From NCBI RefSeq assembly GCF_002973535.1, contig NZ_PVEP01000008.1, positions 62,001 through 126,000 of the forward strand: a DNA stretch of 64,000 nucleotides, written 5' to 3'. The number at the start of each line of letters is the position of its first letter. Position 1 is the stretch's first letter. This stretch comes from Albidovulum denitrificans (GTDB taxonomy: Bacteria > Pseudomonadota > Alphaproteobacteria > Rhodobacterales > Rhodobacteraceae). Position numbers and translations under genes: made by a program. This document shows positions 1-7,530 of this stretch, piece after piece. The notes below the pieces were generated by a model, which had not been told where the DNA came from, made no database searches, and saw only the letters and a program-made list of their open reading frames with translations.

Positions 1-2
1 TG

Positions 3-248
3 TTCGAGGCGCGGCTTGAGCCGAAGACGCCCTGGACGGCCGACAAGATGCCCGCCGAGGTGCTGTCCCGCATGATGCGGTCGATCTGCGCCGTGCGGCT
101 GACGATCGCCTCGGTCGACGGGACCTGGAAGCTGACCCAGAACAAGCCCGCGGCCGCGCGCCTTGCTGCCGCCGGGCGGTTGACAGCCGACACGCCGGGG
201 CAGGAGACTGCGGCACTTGCCGCGCTGATGCGCGATCCGCCCGCCTGA
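3..248 (+). CDS. FMN-binding PaiB-family protein, C-terminal part only (5' end outside window)
   Basis: The reading frame is open from the first bases and ends at 246-248, giving the last 81 residues of a larger protein. The stretch around KMPAEVLSRMM, then RLTIASVDGTWKLTQNK, is the C-terminal signature of PaiB-like proteins, which have a flavin-binding split-barrel fold and are usually annotated as FMN-binding negative transcriptional regulators. The family is about 200-215 residues long, so over half lies upstream. It precedes the glutathione transferase gene by only 27 bases on the same strand, so the two may be co-transcribed. Function as a repressor is a family annotation, not something visible here. 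Confidence 0.75.
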   Translation, partial: FEARLEPKTPWTADKMPAEVLSRMMRSICAVRLTIASVDGTWKLTQNKPAAARLAAAGRLTADTPGQETAALAALMRDPPA

Positions 249-275
249 CTTCACGCCCCCCTTCAGAGGTCCCAG

Positions 276-887
276 ATGCTTCGTCTCTACACATCCCCCA
301 CCACGCCCTTCGGCCGCAAGGCGATGGTCCTGATCCTCGAAGCCGGTCTGGCCGATCAGGTGGAAATCGCGCAGGCCACCGGCAGTCCGCTCGATTCCTC
401 GAAGATGCCGCTGTCGCAGAACCCGCTGGGCAAGATCCCGGCGCTGGAACGTGGCGACGGGCCTGCCGTCTATGACAGCCGCGTCATCTGCCGCTATCTG
501 GATGATCGGGCCGGAGCCGGTCTTTACCCGCCCGCGCCGCGCCTGTGGGAGACGCTGACCCTTGAGGCAACCGCCGACGGCATGATCGAGGCGGCGATCC
601 TGATGCTTTATGAAGACCGCTTGCGGCCTGAAGAGAAGCGCTTCGACGGTTGGGTGGAGGGGCAATGGGCCAAGATCGCCCGCGCGCTCGACACGCTTGA
701 GGGGCGCTGGATGTCGCATCTGAACGGGCCGCTGGACATGGGCCAGATCGCCATCGGGGTGGCGCTGTCCTACCTCGATTTCCGTTTCGACGCGCGCGGC
801 TGGCGTGAAGGGCGGCCGGAGCTTGCCCGCTGGCACGAAGCTTTCGCGGCGCGTGAGAGCATGGTGGCGACGGTGCCGCAGGGGTAG
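276..887 (+). CDS. Glutathione S-transferase family protein
   Basis: A 203-residue protein with the two-domain GST layout. Residues 1-80 form the thioredoxin-like domain, starting MLRLYTSPTTPFGRKA (the usual substrate/glutathione loop near the first strand) and carrying NPLGKIPAL followed by VYDSRVICRYLD, the conserved cis-Pro and the glutathione gamma-glutamyl contact (D-S). The rest is the helical C-terminal domain. Length is normal. It likely conjugates or reduces small electrophiles with glutathione in the cytosol; the specific substrate cannot be read. The ATG follows a GAGG-type ribosome binding site about 10 bases upstream. A strong hairpin lies some 50 bases after the stop. Confidence 0.88.
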   Translation: MLRLYTSPTTPFGRKAMVLILEAGLADQVEIAQATGSPLDSSKMPLSQNPLGKIPALERGDGPAVYDSRVICRYLDDRAGAGLYPPAPRLWETLTLEATADGMIEAAILMLYEDRLRPEEKRFDGWVEGQWAKIARALDTLEGRWMSHLNGPLDMGQIAIGVALSYLDFRFDARGWREGRPELARWHEAFAARESMVATVPQG

Positions 888-933
888 GGCGTCAGAGGCT
901 TAGGAATACGACCTGCCGTTCGCCGGGGTGCTA

Positions 934-960
934 GCCCTTTCGGGTCCCGAAAGGCCCTTT
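934..960 (+). terminator. Hairpin downstream of the GST gene, probable terminator
   Basis: CCTTTCG (936-942) pairs perfectly with CGAAAGG (948-954) around a five-base loop and is followed by a short CCCTTT run. The position 50 bases after the GST stop fits intrinsic termination. The surrounding 888-1107 interval shows no convincing gene on either strand. Confidence 0.5.
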
Positions 961-1107
961 GGGGAGAGGTCAACACCTTGTCTGCGCCCGTAGCGCGGGG
1001 GCGGCGCTTCATGAAAACCCGGAGGTCGGCAGTATGGCCTTTACGGTCATTGTTGGGGGCTGGTAGGCGGGTGTCGAATTCACCGGAACCGCCGAGGAGC
1101 AACGCCG

Positions 1108-1560
1108 ATGACAATAACCGGATCTTGCGAATGCAATGCTGTGACGTATTCGATCACGGAGAGTTCCGTCTATGTCTACGCCTGCCACTGCCTTAACTGC
1201 CAGACACGAAGCGGTAGCGCATTTGCCGAACATGCGATGGTATCGGATTCATCTTTCACATTCGAAGGGGGCACCACGGGATATAAGCGTTCAGAAAATG
1301 GCATTGAATTTGAGGAAGTATTTTGTGCGATCTGCCATACCCGTATCTTCAATCGGAACAGTCTGCTTCCCGATATGATTTTCCTTCGAGCAGGTACCCT
1401 CGCAGGCAGTCAGACCCTAGACCCGATCGCGCATATATGGATCAGCCGCAAACAGGCCTGGATCGCCCTTCCCAAGGGCATCCCGGTCTTTGCCGAATCT
1501 CCAACGCCGGAAGAGTTCGGTGCGGCAATTCATGCGGCTGAACAGCGAGGACAAGGTTAA
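1108..1560 (+). CDS. GFA-family (glutathione-dependent formaldehyde-activating-like) zinc protein
   Basis: A 150-residue protein with the GFA fold. The zinc ligands are visible: GSCECNAV near the N-terminus, [11 protein letters not shown] around residue 27, and [10 protein letters not shown] near residue 73. GFA was named from an enzyme that helps form S-hydroxymethylglutathione, but most members have unproven function, so only a Cys-rich zinc-binding role is safe. A GAGGAG ribosome binding site precedes the ATG. The gene uses many AT-ending codons (ACA, ATA, GGA, AAT) and is visibly less GC-rich than its neighbours, which suggests recent acquisition. It is flanked by short hairpin-containing intergenic DNA on both sides. 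Confidence 0.82.
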   Translation: MTITGSCECNAVTYSITESSVYVYACHCLNCQTRSGSAFAEHAMVSDSSFTFEGGTTGYKRSENGIEFEEVFCAICHTRIFNRNSLLPDMIFLRAGTLAGSQTLDPIAHIWISRKQAWIALPKGIPVFAESPTPEEFGAAIHAAEQRGQG

Positions 1561-1657
1561 AGGTAAGAAGTCCGGCACTGCCGCCTTTCAGACTGCCGTC
1601 ACACGACACCATATCCACGCCAGAAAAAAGCATCTTCGTCGCCGATCCGAAGCCGGT

Positions 1658-1675
1658 CCCCGTGCTTTCACGGGG
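1658..1675. terminator. Hairpin between the GFA gene and the RsbW-like gene (convergent)
   Basis: CCCCGTG (1658-1664) and CACGGGG (1669-1675) form a perfect 7-bp stem with a CTTT loop. It lies between two convergent genes and could terminate either. No long T run follows, so efficiency is uncertain. Confidence 0.35.
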
Positions 1676-1753
1676 GGGAACGTCCGAAAAGGACAACTCC
1701 GGCACCGCTCGACATGACCGCCCTGGGGCGCCATGCCTCAGGTCAATCGCGCC

Positions 1754-2251
1754 TCACTCCGCCTGGCAATGCGGCGTCGGGCAAAGGTCGAGTGCGAAGC
1801 ACAGCCGGTTCTCTCCGCCGCGCCGGGAATAGGACAGCTCGCGCGTCAGTCGGCCGATGATATGCCAGCCCCAGCCGCCTTCCTTCAGCGCCCCGTCGGG
1901 GCCAAAGACACTGGTCCCGCCGCCTTCGGTTGTGGGCAGGAGCGCGGGCAGCGGCGTTCCGTAATCGCACACCTCACAGCTCAGCATCTGCGGATTGGCG
2001 GCCACCGACAGGCCGATCTCCCCCGCGCCGCCGCCGCGATAGGCGTGTTCGACGATGTTGTTCAGCACCTCGGCCAGCACGATCTCAAGCGTGCCAAGCG
2101 TCGGCGCGCAGATCCGCCCGCGAAGGCCGCCGGTGATCTCTTCCAGCGCGGTACGAACGGCCGGGGCCGTGGCGGGAAAACGCAGCCGCAGGTCGAAGGG
2201 GAAGAGCCCCGGATCGTGTCCGCCGCAGGGCGGTTCAGACGGTATCGGCAT
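1754..2251 (-). CDS. RsbW-like ATP-binding anti-sigma regulatory factor (GHKL kinase fold)
   Basis: A 165-residue protein with the Bergerat ATP-binding fold of anti-sigma kinases. Visible motifs are the N box LAEVLNNIVEHAY (residues about 60-72), the G1-like CDYGTPLP (about 117-124) and a GGWGWHII G2 motif (about 147-154). In the RsbW/SpoIIAB family such proteins phosphorylate a STAS partner and hold a sigma factor. The start overlaps the 3' end of the upstream STAS gene by 17 bases, the expected partner arrangement. No sigma factor gene is nearby, so the output target is elsewhere or is not a sigma factor. Confidence 0.85.
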   Translation of the reverse strand: MPIPSEPPCGGHDPGLFPFDLRLRFPATAPAVRTALEEITGGLRGRICAPTLGTLEIVLAEVLNNIVEHAYRGGGAGEIGLSVAANPQMLSCEVCDYGTPLPALLPTTEGGGTSVFGPDGALKEGGWGWHIIGRLTRELSYSRRGGENRLCFALDLCPTPHCQAE

Positions 2252-2573
2252 TGGCGGCGTCCGGGGCGGTGGGCAGGATGCGGAACACCTCGTTCATGCG
2301 GGTCAGCTTGAAGACACGCTCCACATTCGGGGTCAGGTTGGCAAGCTCCAGCTCCCGCGCCGGGGCAAGGAACTTCAGCACCCAGACGATGGCGCCAAGG
2401 CCCGAACTGTCGATGAATCGCACCTTGCCAAGATCCAGCGTCACCCGCCCCGCCGCGGTCCCGGCAAGTTCGCGCATCGCGTCCTTGAACTGGATCGCCA
2501 CGGCGGCGTCGATCCGGTCCTCCTCCACCCGGACCAGCAGGGTGTCCCTCGTGCGTGTCGATTGAAGTTCCAT
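2235..2573 (-). CDS. STAS-domain anti-sigma factor antagonist (RsbV/SpoIIAA-like)
   Basis: A single STAS domain of 112 residues. The diagnostic phosphorylation loop FIDSSGLGAIV is at residues 54-64, with Ser56/Ser57 as the candidate phospho-acceptor. The protein is the first gene of a two-gene unit and is translationally coupled to the RsbW-like kinase by a 17-base overlap. In characterised systems the unphosphorylated STAS protein binds the kinase and frees its client. No PP2C-type phosphatase is present in the window, so the switch that dephosphorylates it is not local. It is divergent from the thiolase gene across a 91-base AT-richer spacer. Confidence 0.88.
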   Translation of the reverse strand: MELQSTRTRDTLLVRVEEDRIDAAVAIQFKDAMRELAGTAAGRVTLDLGKVRFIDSSGLGAIVWVLKFLAPARELELANLTPNVERVFKLTRMNEVFRILPTAPDAANADTV

Positions 2574-2664
2574 GGCGCTCCGTCCCTCGTGATCCCGGAA
2601 ACGCTAGACGACAAAGCTTACTATTCGGTATGCCGGTTTCAGACCGCCGAGATGGAGGATGGAT

Positions 2665-3846
2665 ATGGCTGAGGATGTGGTGATCGCGGGCGCCGCGCGG
2701 ACGGCGATGGGCGGGTTTCAGGGCGTCTTCGCCGGAACCGACGCCGCGACGCTTGGTGGGGCCGCCATCGCGGCGGCGCTGGCCGATGCCGGGGCGCGGC
2801 CCGATCAGGTCGAGGAGTTGCTGATGGGCTGTGTCCTGCCCGCCGGTCAGGGCCAGGCGCCCGCGCGGCAGGCGGGGTTCCGGGCGGGCCTGCCCGAAGG
2901 GGTTCCGGCCACGACACTGAACAAGATGTGCGGCTCGGGCATGAAGGCGGCGATGGTGGCCTTCGACCAGATCGCGCTTGGTCAGACCGGGATCATGGTC
3001 GCGGGCGGGATGGAAAGCATGACCAATGCGCCCTACCTTCTGCCGAAGATGCGGGGCGGCGCGCGGCTTGGCCATGCGCAGGTCATCGACCACATGTTCC
3101 TCGACGGGCTTGAGGATGCCTATGACAAGGGCCGCCTGATGGGAACCTTCGCCGAGGATTGCGCAAGCGCGTTCCAGTTCACCCGCGCGGCGCAGGACGA
3201 CTATGCGCTCGCCTCCCTCTCCCGCGCGCTTGAGGCGCAGGCATCGGGCGCCTTCGACGGCGAAATCGCGCCGGTCACACTCACGACCCGCAAGGGTGAG
3301 GTCACCGTCACCGCCGACGAACAGCCCGCCACCGCCCGGCCCGAAAAGATCCCGACGCTGAAGCCTGCCTTCCGCAAGGACGGCACGGTGACGGCTGCCA
3401 ATTCCTCCTCGATCTCGGATGGCGCCGCCGCGCTGATCCTCGCCTCTGCCCGCGCTGCCGATGCGGCGGGGCTGAAAACCCGCGCCCGCATCCTTGGCCA
3501 TGCGAGCCATGCGCAGGCCCCGGCCGATTTCCCCACCGCGCCGGTGCCGGCCGCGCGCAAACTTCTCGACCGGCTCGGCTGGGACCATGCTTCGGTCGAT
3601 CTCTGGGAGGTGAATGAGGCGTTTGCGGTGGTTCCGATGGCCTTCATGCGGGAAATGGGCCTCGACCATGCCCGCGTGAACGTCAATGGCGGCGCCTGCG
3701 CGCTGGGCCATCCCATCGGTGCCTCGGGCGCGCGGATCGTCGTCACGCTGCTGAATGCACTGGAAAAGCGCGGGCTGAAACGCGGGGTCGCGGCGATCTG
3801 CATCGGTGGCGGTGAAGGCACGGCCATCGCCATCGAACGGGCCTGA
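2665..3846 (+). CDS. Acetyl-CoA acetyltransferase (thiolase)
   Basis: A full-length thiolase of 393 residues. The acylated nucleophile sits in LNKMCGSGMKA (Cys89); the C-terminal catalytic parts GACALGHPIGASGAR and ICIGGGEGTA supply the active-site His and second Cys. It interconverts two acetyl-CoA (or acyl-CoA plus acetyl-CoA) and 3-ketoacyl-CoA. The start at 2665 is chosen because GGAGG at 2654-2658 is six bases ahead of it; an in-frame ATG at 2659 abuts that site and is less likely. A second thiolase lies at 44 kb; the two are paralogues, not a recent duplication. Substrate chain length cannot be decided from sequence alone. Confidence 0.92.
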   Translation: MAEDVVIAGAARTAMGGFQGVFAGTDAATLGGAAIAAALADAGARPDQVEELLMGCVLPAGQGQAPARQAGFRAGLPEGVPATTLNKMCGSGMKAAMVAFDQIALGQTGIMVAGGMESMTNAPYLLPKMRGGARLGHAQVIDHMFLDGLEDAYDKGRLMGTFAEDCASAFQFTRAAQDDYALASLSRALEAQASGAFDGEIAPVTLTTRKGEVTVTADEQPATARPEKIPTLKPAFRKDGTVTAANSSSISDGAAALILASARAADAAGLKTRARILGHASHAQAPADFPTAPVPAARKLLDRLGWDHASVDLWEVNEAFAVVPMAFMREMGLDHARVNVNGGACALGHPIGASGARIVVTLLNALEKRGLKRGVAAICIGGGEGTAIAIERA

Positions 3847-3870
3847 CTTCTTCGTTGTCCAAATACTCCC
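3847..3870 (-). repeat. Intergenic repeat family A, copy 1
   Basis: On the minus strand this reads as the short element typified by GAGTATTTTTGCAACGAAGA, here with a GTTGTCC variant. It starts one base after the thiolase stop and is followed by a GC-rich hairpin (CGGGGGCA/TGCCCCCG, 3879-3897). Four further copies occur in the window, the others all between convergent genes. Confidence 0.7.
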
Positions 3871-3919
3871 AGGGGGTGCGGGGGCAGGATGCCCCCGCCC
3901 GGTTGCCAAAGGACCCGCC

Positions 3920-4375
3920 ATGCAGGCCGATTACGCCACGCTGTCCCGCACCATCGCCAGCCTGACCGAGGGCGAAAGCGATATCGTCGCCCTCATGGCC
4001 ACGGTCGCCTGTGAGGTTCACCATGCCGACGACCGCTTTGACTGGACCGGCTTTTACCGCGTGACAGGGCCGGAAATGCTCAAGATCGGCCCCTATCAGG
4101 GCGGTCACGGATGCCTCGTCATTCCCTTCTCGCGCGGTGTCTGCGGTGCCGCCGCCCGGACCGGGGCGATCCAGATCGTCCCGGATGTCGAGGCGTTCCC
4201 CGGCCATATCGCCTGCGCCTCTTCCACAAGGTCCGAGATCGTGCTGCCGGTCTTTGGCAAGGACGGGCGGCTGATCGGGGTCTTCGACATCGACAGCGAC
4301 AGGCCGGACGCCTTCACCGAAGCCGATGGCGCGGCGCTGGCCGCGATTCTCGCCTCTGTCTTCGGGCGGCTCTGA
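3920..4375 (+). CDS. msrC: Free methionine-(R)-sulfoxide reductase, GAF-domain type (fRMsr)
   Basis: A 151-residue single GAF domain with all signatures of fRMsr, which reduces free L-methionine-(R)-sulfoxide in the cytosol using thioredoxin. The motif GPYQGGHGCLVIPFSRGVCG carries Cys65 and Cys75, and FPGHIACASSTRSEIV carries Cys99; these match the three redox cysteines of the E. coli enzyme. Length is typical. The ATG at 3920 follows AAGGA at 3909-3913. The stop shares a base with the next start (TGATG), so it is translationally coupled to the tandem-GFA gene; both suggest a thiol or oxidative-stress theme. Confidence 0.92.
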   Translation: MQADYATLSRTIASLTEGESDIVALMATVACEVHHADDRFDWTGFYRVTGPEMLKIGPYQGGHGCLVIPFSRGVCGAAARTGAIQIVPDVEAFPGHIACASSTRSEIVLPVFGKDGRLIGVFDIDSDRPDAFTEADGAALAAILASVFGRL

Positions 4376-5154
4376 TGGGGCGCGGGCACAAGGGCGGCTG
4401 TCTTTGCGGCGGGGTGTCCTTCGTGGTCGAAGGGCCGCTTGATGACGTCATCGCATGCCATTGCAGCCAGTGCCGACGGTGGAGCGGGCATGTCTGGGCG
4501 GGCAGTTTCGCGCCCAAGGCCGGGTTCCGGCTGCTTTGGGACACGACGCTTTGCTGGTATCGTTCCTCCCCCGGTGTCGAACGGGGGTTCTGTTCCGATT
4601 GCGGTGCCTCGCTTTTCTGGCGGCCCGAGGCGGGGGCGGAGATGTCCATCGCCGCCGGGGCGCTCAATGCACCGACGGGTCTCAGGCTGGCGGAACATTG
4701 GCACCGCGCGGATGCGGGCGATTACTACAGCCCCGAAGGCCCTCCGCCCGCCCCGTCGGCCCCTCCGCCCGCGAAGCTTTCCTGCGCCTGTCTCTGCGGC
4801 GCGTGCCGTTTCGACATGCCCGGCCCGGCGGGGCCGATCACCGCCTGCCACTGCCACCAGTGCCGGGTGCTTTCAGGGCATTATTCCGCCTCGATAGACA
4901 CGGATGAAAGCCGTCTGACCTGGCACAGGCGCGCCACGCTGAGAGAGTTCGAGACGCCCGGCAAAGGCCGTCGCGGTTTCTGTTCGGCCTGCGGGTCGGG
5001 CCTTTGGTTCCGCTCCGCCGCAGGGGAGTTCTCGGTCGAGGCGGGCTGTGTCACCGGGGCGACCGGGGGGCGTCTGGTTGAGCATATTTTCGTCGCCTCG
5101 AAAGGCGACTACTACGACATCGACGATGGTCTGCCGCAGGCGGGCCGCTGGTAA
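4375..5154 (+). CDS. Protein with two tandem GFA domains
   Basis: A 259-residue protein made of two complete GFA-type zinc domains. Domain 1 (residues about 7-115) has GGCLCGGV, CHCSQCRRWSG and FCSDCGASLFW; domain 2 (about 140-250) has CACLCGACRF, CHCHQCRVLSG and FCSACGSGLWF. A Pro/Ala-rich linker (GPPPAPSAPPPAK) joins them. Most GFA proteins have one such domain, so this looks like an internal duplication and fusion. The start overlaps the fRMsr stop by one base. The substrate is unknown; glutathione-adduct chemistry is suggested only by the family name and by fRMsr next door. Confidence 0.87.
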   Translation: MGRGHKGGCLCGGVSFVVEGPLDDVIACHCSQCRRWSGHVWAGSFAPKAGFRLLWDTTLCWYRSSPGVERGFCSDCGASLFWRPEAGAEMSIAAGALNAPTGLRLAEHWHRADAGDYYSPEGPPPAPSAPPPAKLSCACLCGACRFDMPGPAGPITACHCHQCRVLSGHYSASIDTDESRLTWHRRATLREFETPGKGRRGFCSACGSGLWFRSAAGEFSVEAGCVTGATGGRLVEHIFVASKGDYYDIDDGLPQAGRW

Positions 5155-5165
5155 GGGGGAAAGAC

Positions 5166-6059
5166 ATGGCAGACATCACGCTTCTCGACGGTGGCATGGG
5201 GCAGGAGCTTGTGGCGCGCTCCGGCGACGCGCCGACGCCCTTGTGGTCCACGCAGGTGATGATCGACCATCCCGGCCTCGTCCGGCAGGTGCATGAGGAC
5301 TATTTCAACGCCGGTGCCACGGTGGCCACGACGAACACCTATGCCATCCATCACGACCGGCTGGCGAAGTTCGACATCGACGACCGTTTCAACGCGCTGC
5401 ACATGCAGGCGCTGGCCGAAGCCGCCGCCGCGCGGGCCGCGCACGGGGCGGGGCGCATTGCCGGATCGCTGGGGCCGCTCGTCGCCTCCTACCGGCCGGA
5501 GACGCATCCGCCGCATGACGAATCCGTGTCTAAATATGCCGAAATCGCCCGTCTTCTTGCGCCTGTGGTTGATCTTTTCCTGGCCGAGACGGTGGCCTCG
5601 CTCGCCCATGCGCGGGCGGTTCTTGAGGGCGCGCTTCTCGGCGGCAAGCCGGTCTGGCTGTCGGTGACGGTCGATGATGAGGACGGGTCGCGCCTGCGGT
5701 CGGGCGAGGCGGTGGCAGACCTCGGCCCCATCGTCGCGGGCAAGGCGGGGGCGGTTCTGGCCAACTGCTCCGCGCCCGAGGCGATGGCGGCGGCGCTGTC
5801 GGTTCTGGGGACCTTCGGCCTTCCCTACGGGGCCTATGCCAACGGGTTCCAGCAGATCACCAAGGAGTTCCTGAAGGACAATCCGACCGTGGACAGCCTG
5901 CATACCCGCCCGGAAATGACCCCCGAACGCTATGCCGATTTCGCGCTGCAATGGGTCGGCATGGGTGCCACCATCGTCGGCGGCTGCTGCGAGACGACCC
6001 CCGCCCATATCGCCGAGATCGCCCGGCGGCTGACGGCGGCGGGACACCGGATCGTGTGA
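5166..6059 (+). CDS. Homocysteine S-methyltransferase family protein
   Basis: A 297-residue (beta/alpha)8 barrel of the Pfam S-methyl_trans family. It opens LLDGGMGQEL, and zinc ligands are visible as ANCS (around residue 201) and the paired cysteines of GGCCETTP near residue 274, the arrangement used to activate homocysteine thiolate. The methyl donor (S-methylmethionine, a betaine or another onium compound) cannot be assigned. It follows the tandem-GFA gene by 11 bases and probably belongs to the same operon. Given a DMSP-lyase-type gene elsewhere in the window, a sulfonium donor is conceivable but is pure inference. Confidence 0.88.
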   Translation: MADITLLDGGMGQELVARSGDAPTPLWSTQVMIDHPGLVRQVHEDYFNAGATVATTNTYAIHHDRLAKFDIDDRFNALHMQALAEAAAARAAHGAGRIAGSLGPLVASYRPETHPPHDESVSKYAEIARLLAPVVDLFLAETVASLAHARAVLEGALLGGKPVWLSVTVDDEDGSRLRSGEAVADLGPIVAGKAGAVLANCSAPEAMAAALSVLGTFGLPYGAYANGFQQITKEFLKDNPTVDSLHTRPEMTPERYADFALQWVGMGATIVGGCCETTPAHIAEIARRLTAAGHRIV

Positions 6060-6249
6060 AAAAGGGCCGTAGGAAGGGCATAGGGTTCGCGTCGGGGACG
6101 TGTAGGGTTTTTGTAGCTACATGCGGGGGGCGTTCCCGCCCGGGCGCGGGTGGCGGGCAGAATGCCCACCCTACGGTTTTCCTGCATCCCGTCCCTTCGC
6201 AAGCCTCCCCCCGATTGCCCGCCTCCCGTGCCGCTGCTATTCCCCGCCC

Positions 6250-6903
6250 ATGACCGGCATCGACTATTCCCCGCCCGATGAACCCTTGCGCCTGATCCAT
6301 GCGGATCATGCGATCCTTGTGGTGGACAAGCCTGCCGGGCTTTTGACCGTGCCGGGGAAGGGCGCGCATCTGGCGGATTGCCTGATCGGGCGGCTCAGGG
6401 CGCTTTATCCCGAGGTGCTTCTGGTTCACCGGCTTGACCGCGATACCTCGGGCGTGATCGTCTTTGCGCTGACGCCCCATGCGCAGCGCGATCTGTCGAT
6501 GCAGTTCGAGATGCGCAAGACGAAGAAAGCCTATCGCGCGCAGGTCTGGGGGCGGGTTGAGCCGAAGACGGGCAGGGTGGACCTGCCCTTGGCGGTCGAC
6601 TGGCCGAACCGGCCGCGTCAGCATGTGGACCATGAGAACGGACGCCCCGCGCAGACCGACTGGAAGGTGCTGGGCGAGGAGGATGGCAACAGCCGGGTAC
6701 GGCTGATGCCCCTGACCGGGCGGAGCCATCAGTTGCGGGTTCACATGCAGGCGCTGGGCCATCCGATCCTGGGCGATCCGCTTTATGCCGAGGGTCCGGC
6801 GCGGGACTTTCCGCGCCTGATGCTGCATGCCGAAAGCCTGCGGCTGAACCATCCCGAGACCGGGCGGGGGGAGACCTTTACCGCGCCGGTGCCGTTCCGG
6901 TGA
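6250..6903 (+). CDS. RluA-family RNA pseudouridine synthase
   Basis: A 217-residue pseudouridine synthase of the RluA group. The catalytic loop HRLDRDTSGVIVFA is at residues about 59-72, with the middle Asp of RLDRDTSG as nucleophile; PLTGRSHQLRVHM and HPILGDPLY are the other conserved motifs. It lacks an S4 domain and has the short RluA-like length, so the target could be 23S rRNA U746 and some tRNAs, or another site. The start is set at the ATG at 6250, since the preceding 130 bases in this frame do not resemble the family. Its stop overlaps the next start by four bases. Confidence 0.9.
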   Translation: MTGIDYSPPDEPLRLIHADHAILVVDKPAGLLTVPGKGAHLADCLIGRLRALYPEVLLVHRLDRDTSGVIVFALTPHAQRDLSMQFEMRKTKKAYRAQVWGRVEPKTGRVDLPLAVDWPNRPRQHVDHENGRPAQTDWKVLGEEDGNSRVRLMPLTGRSHQLRVHMQALGHPILGDPLYAEGPARDFPRLMLHAESLRLNHPETGRGETFTAPVPFR

Positions 6904-7409
6904 TCCTGCGCGCGCATGAGGCGGGCGGCACCCGGTCCGAGGCGCTCTATTCCCGCTGCGGGCAGTATCGCTACCGCCTGACGCGGGCCTGGGCTGCGGG
7001 GCCGGTGCTGGCGTGGATCATGCTCAACCCCTCGACCGCGACAGAGGAACACAATGACCCGACGATTGCCCGCTGCGAGGGGCGGGCGCGGCGTGGCGGC
7101 TTTGGCGGGGTGGAGATCCTGAACCTGTTCGCCTTTCGCGCTACCCGCCCCGCCGACCTGCGTCGGGCGGAAGATCCGGTCGGGCCGGGGAACGGCGCGG
7201 TGGTGCTTGAGGGCGCGGCGCGGGCGGGGATGATCCTCTGCGGCTGGGGCGTTCACGGCGCCTTGCAGGGGGAGGGCGCGCGGATGCGGTCCGCGCTGCT
7301 GGATCGCGGGCTGGTCCTGCACACGCTGGGCCTGACGAAAGCGGGCCATCCGCGCCATCCGCTTTATGTCGGCAATGCCGTGGTGCCGCAGTTCTGGCCC
7401 GCGGGCTGA
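6900..7409 (+). CDS. DUF1643 protein
   Basis: A 169-residue protein matching the DUF1643 family, recognised by WIMLNPSTATEEHNDPTI followed by RCEGRARRGGF and NLFAFRATRPADLR. The family is widespread in bacteria and phages; no enzymatic activity is established. The start is GTG in a GTGA overlap with the pseudouridine synthase stop, so translation is coupled. Nothing in the sequence suggests secretion or membrane insertion. A link to RNA modification is hinted only by the neighbour. Confidence 0.85.
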   Translation: MILRAHEAGGTRSEALYSRCGQYRYRLTRAWAAGPVLAWIMLNPSTATEEHNDPTIARCEGRARRGGFGGVEILNLFAFRATRPADLRRAEDPVGPGNGAVVLEGAARAGMILCGWGVHGALQGEGARMRSALLDRGLVLHTLGLTKAGHPRHPLYVGNAVVPQFWPAG

Positions 7410-7530
7410 AGGAAAAATACCGACAATTCGCACGATCCGCCCCGATCTTCCCGGTGCGTTAACTCCGTTCCCTCAGGGTCCGTTCCGGGAAACCAGCGCC
7501 GTGTCGGGGCTGGCGGAATGGGGTAGTGCA

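Noticed and set aside
888-1107. Small genes in the interval between the GST and GFA genes
   Set aside because: Short frames on both strands have no ribosome binding site, no family resemblance and biased composition.
2062-3921. Long minus-strand open frame (about 619 codons) across the thiolase and STAS genes
   Set aside because: It is antisense to two well-identified genes, is Arg/His/Gly-rich like other GC-driven shadow frames, and shows no family motif.
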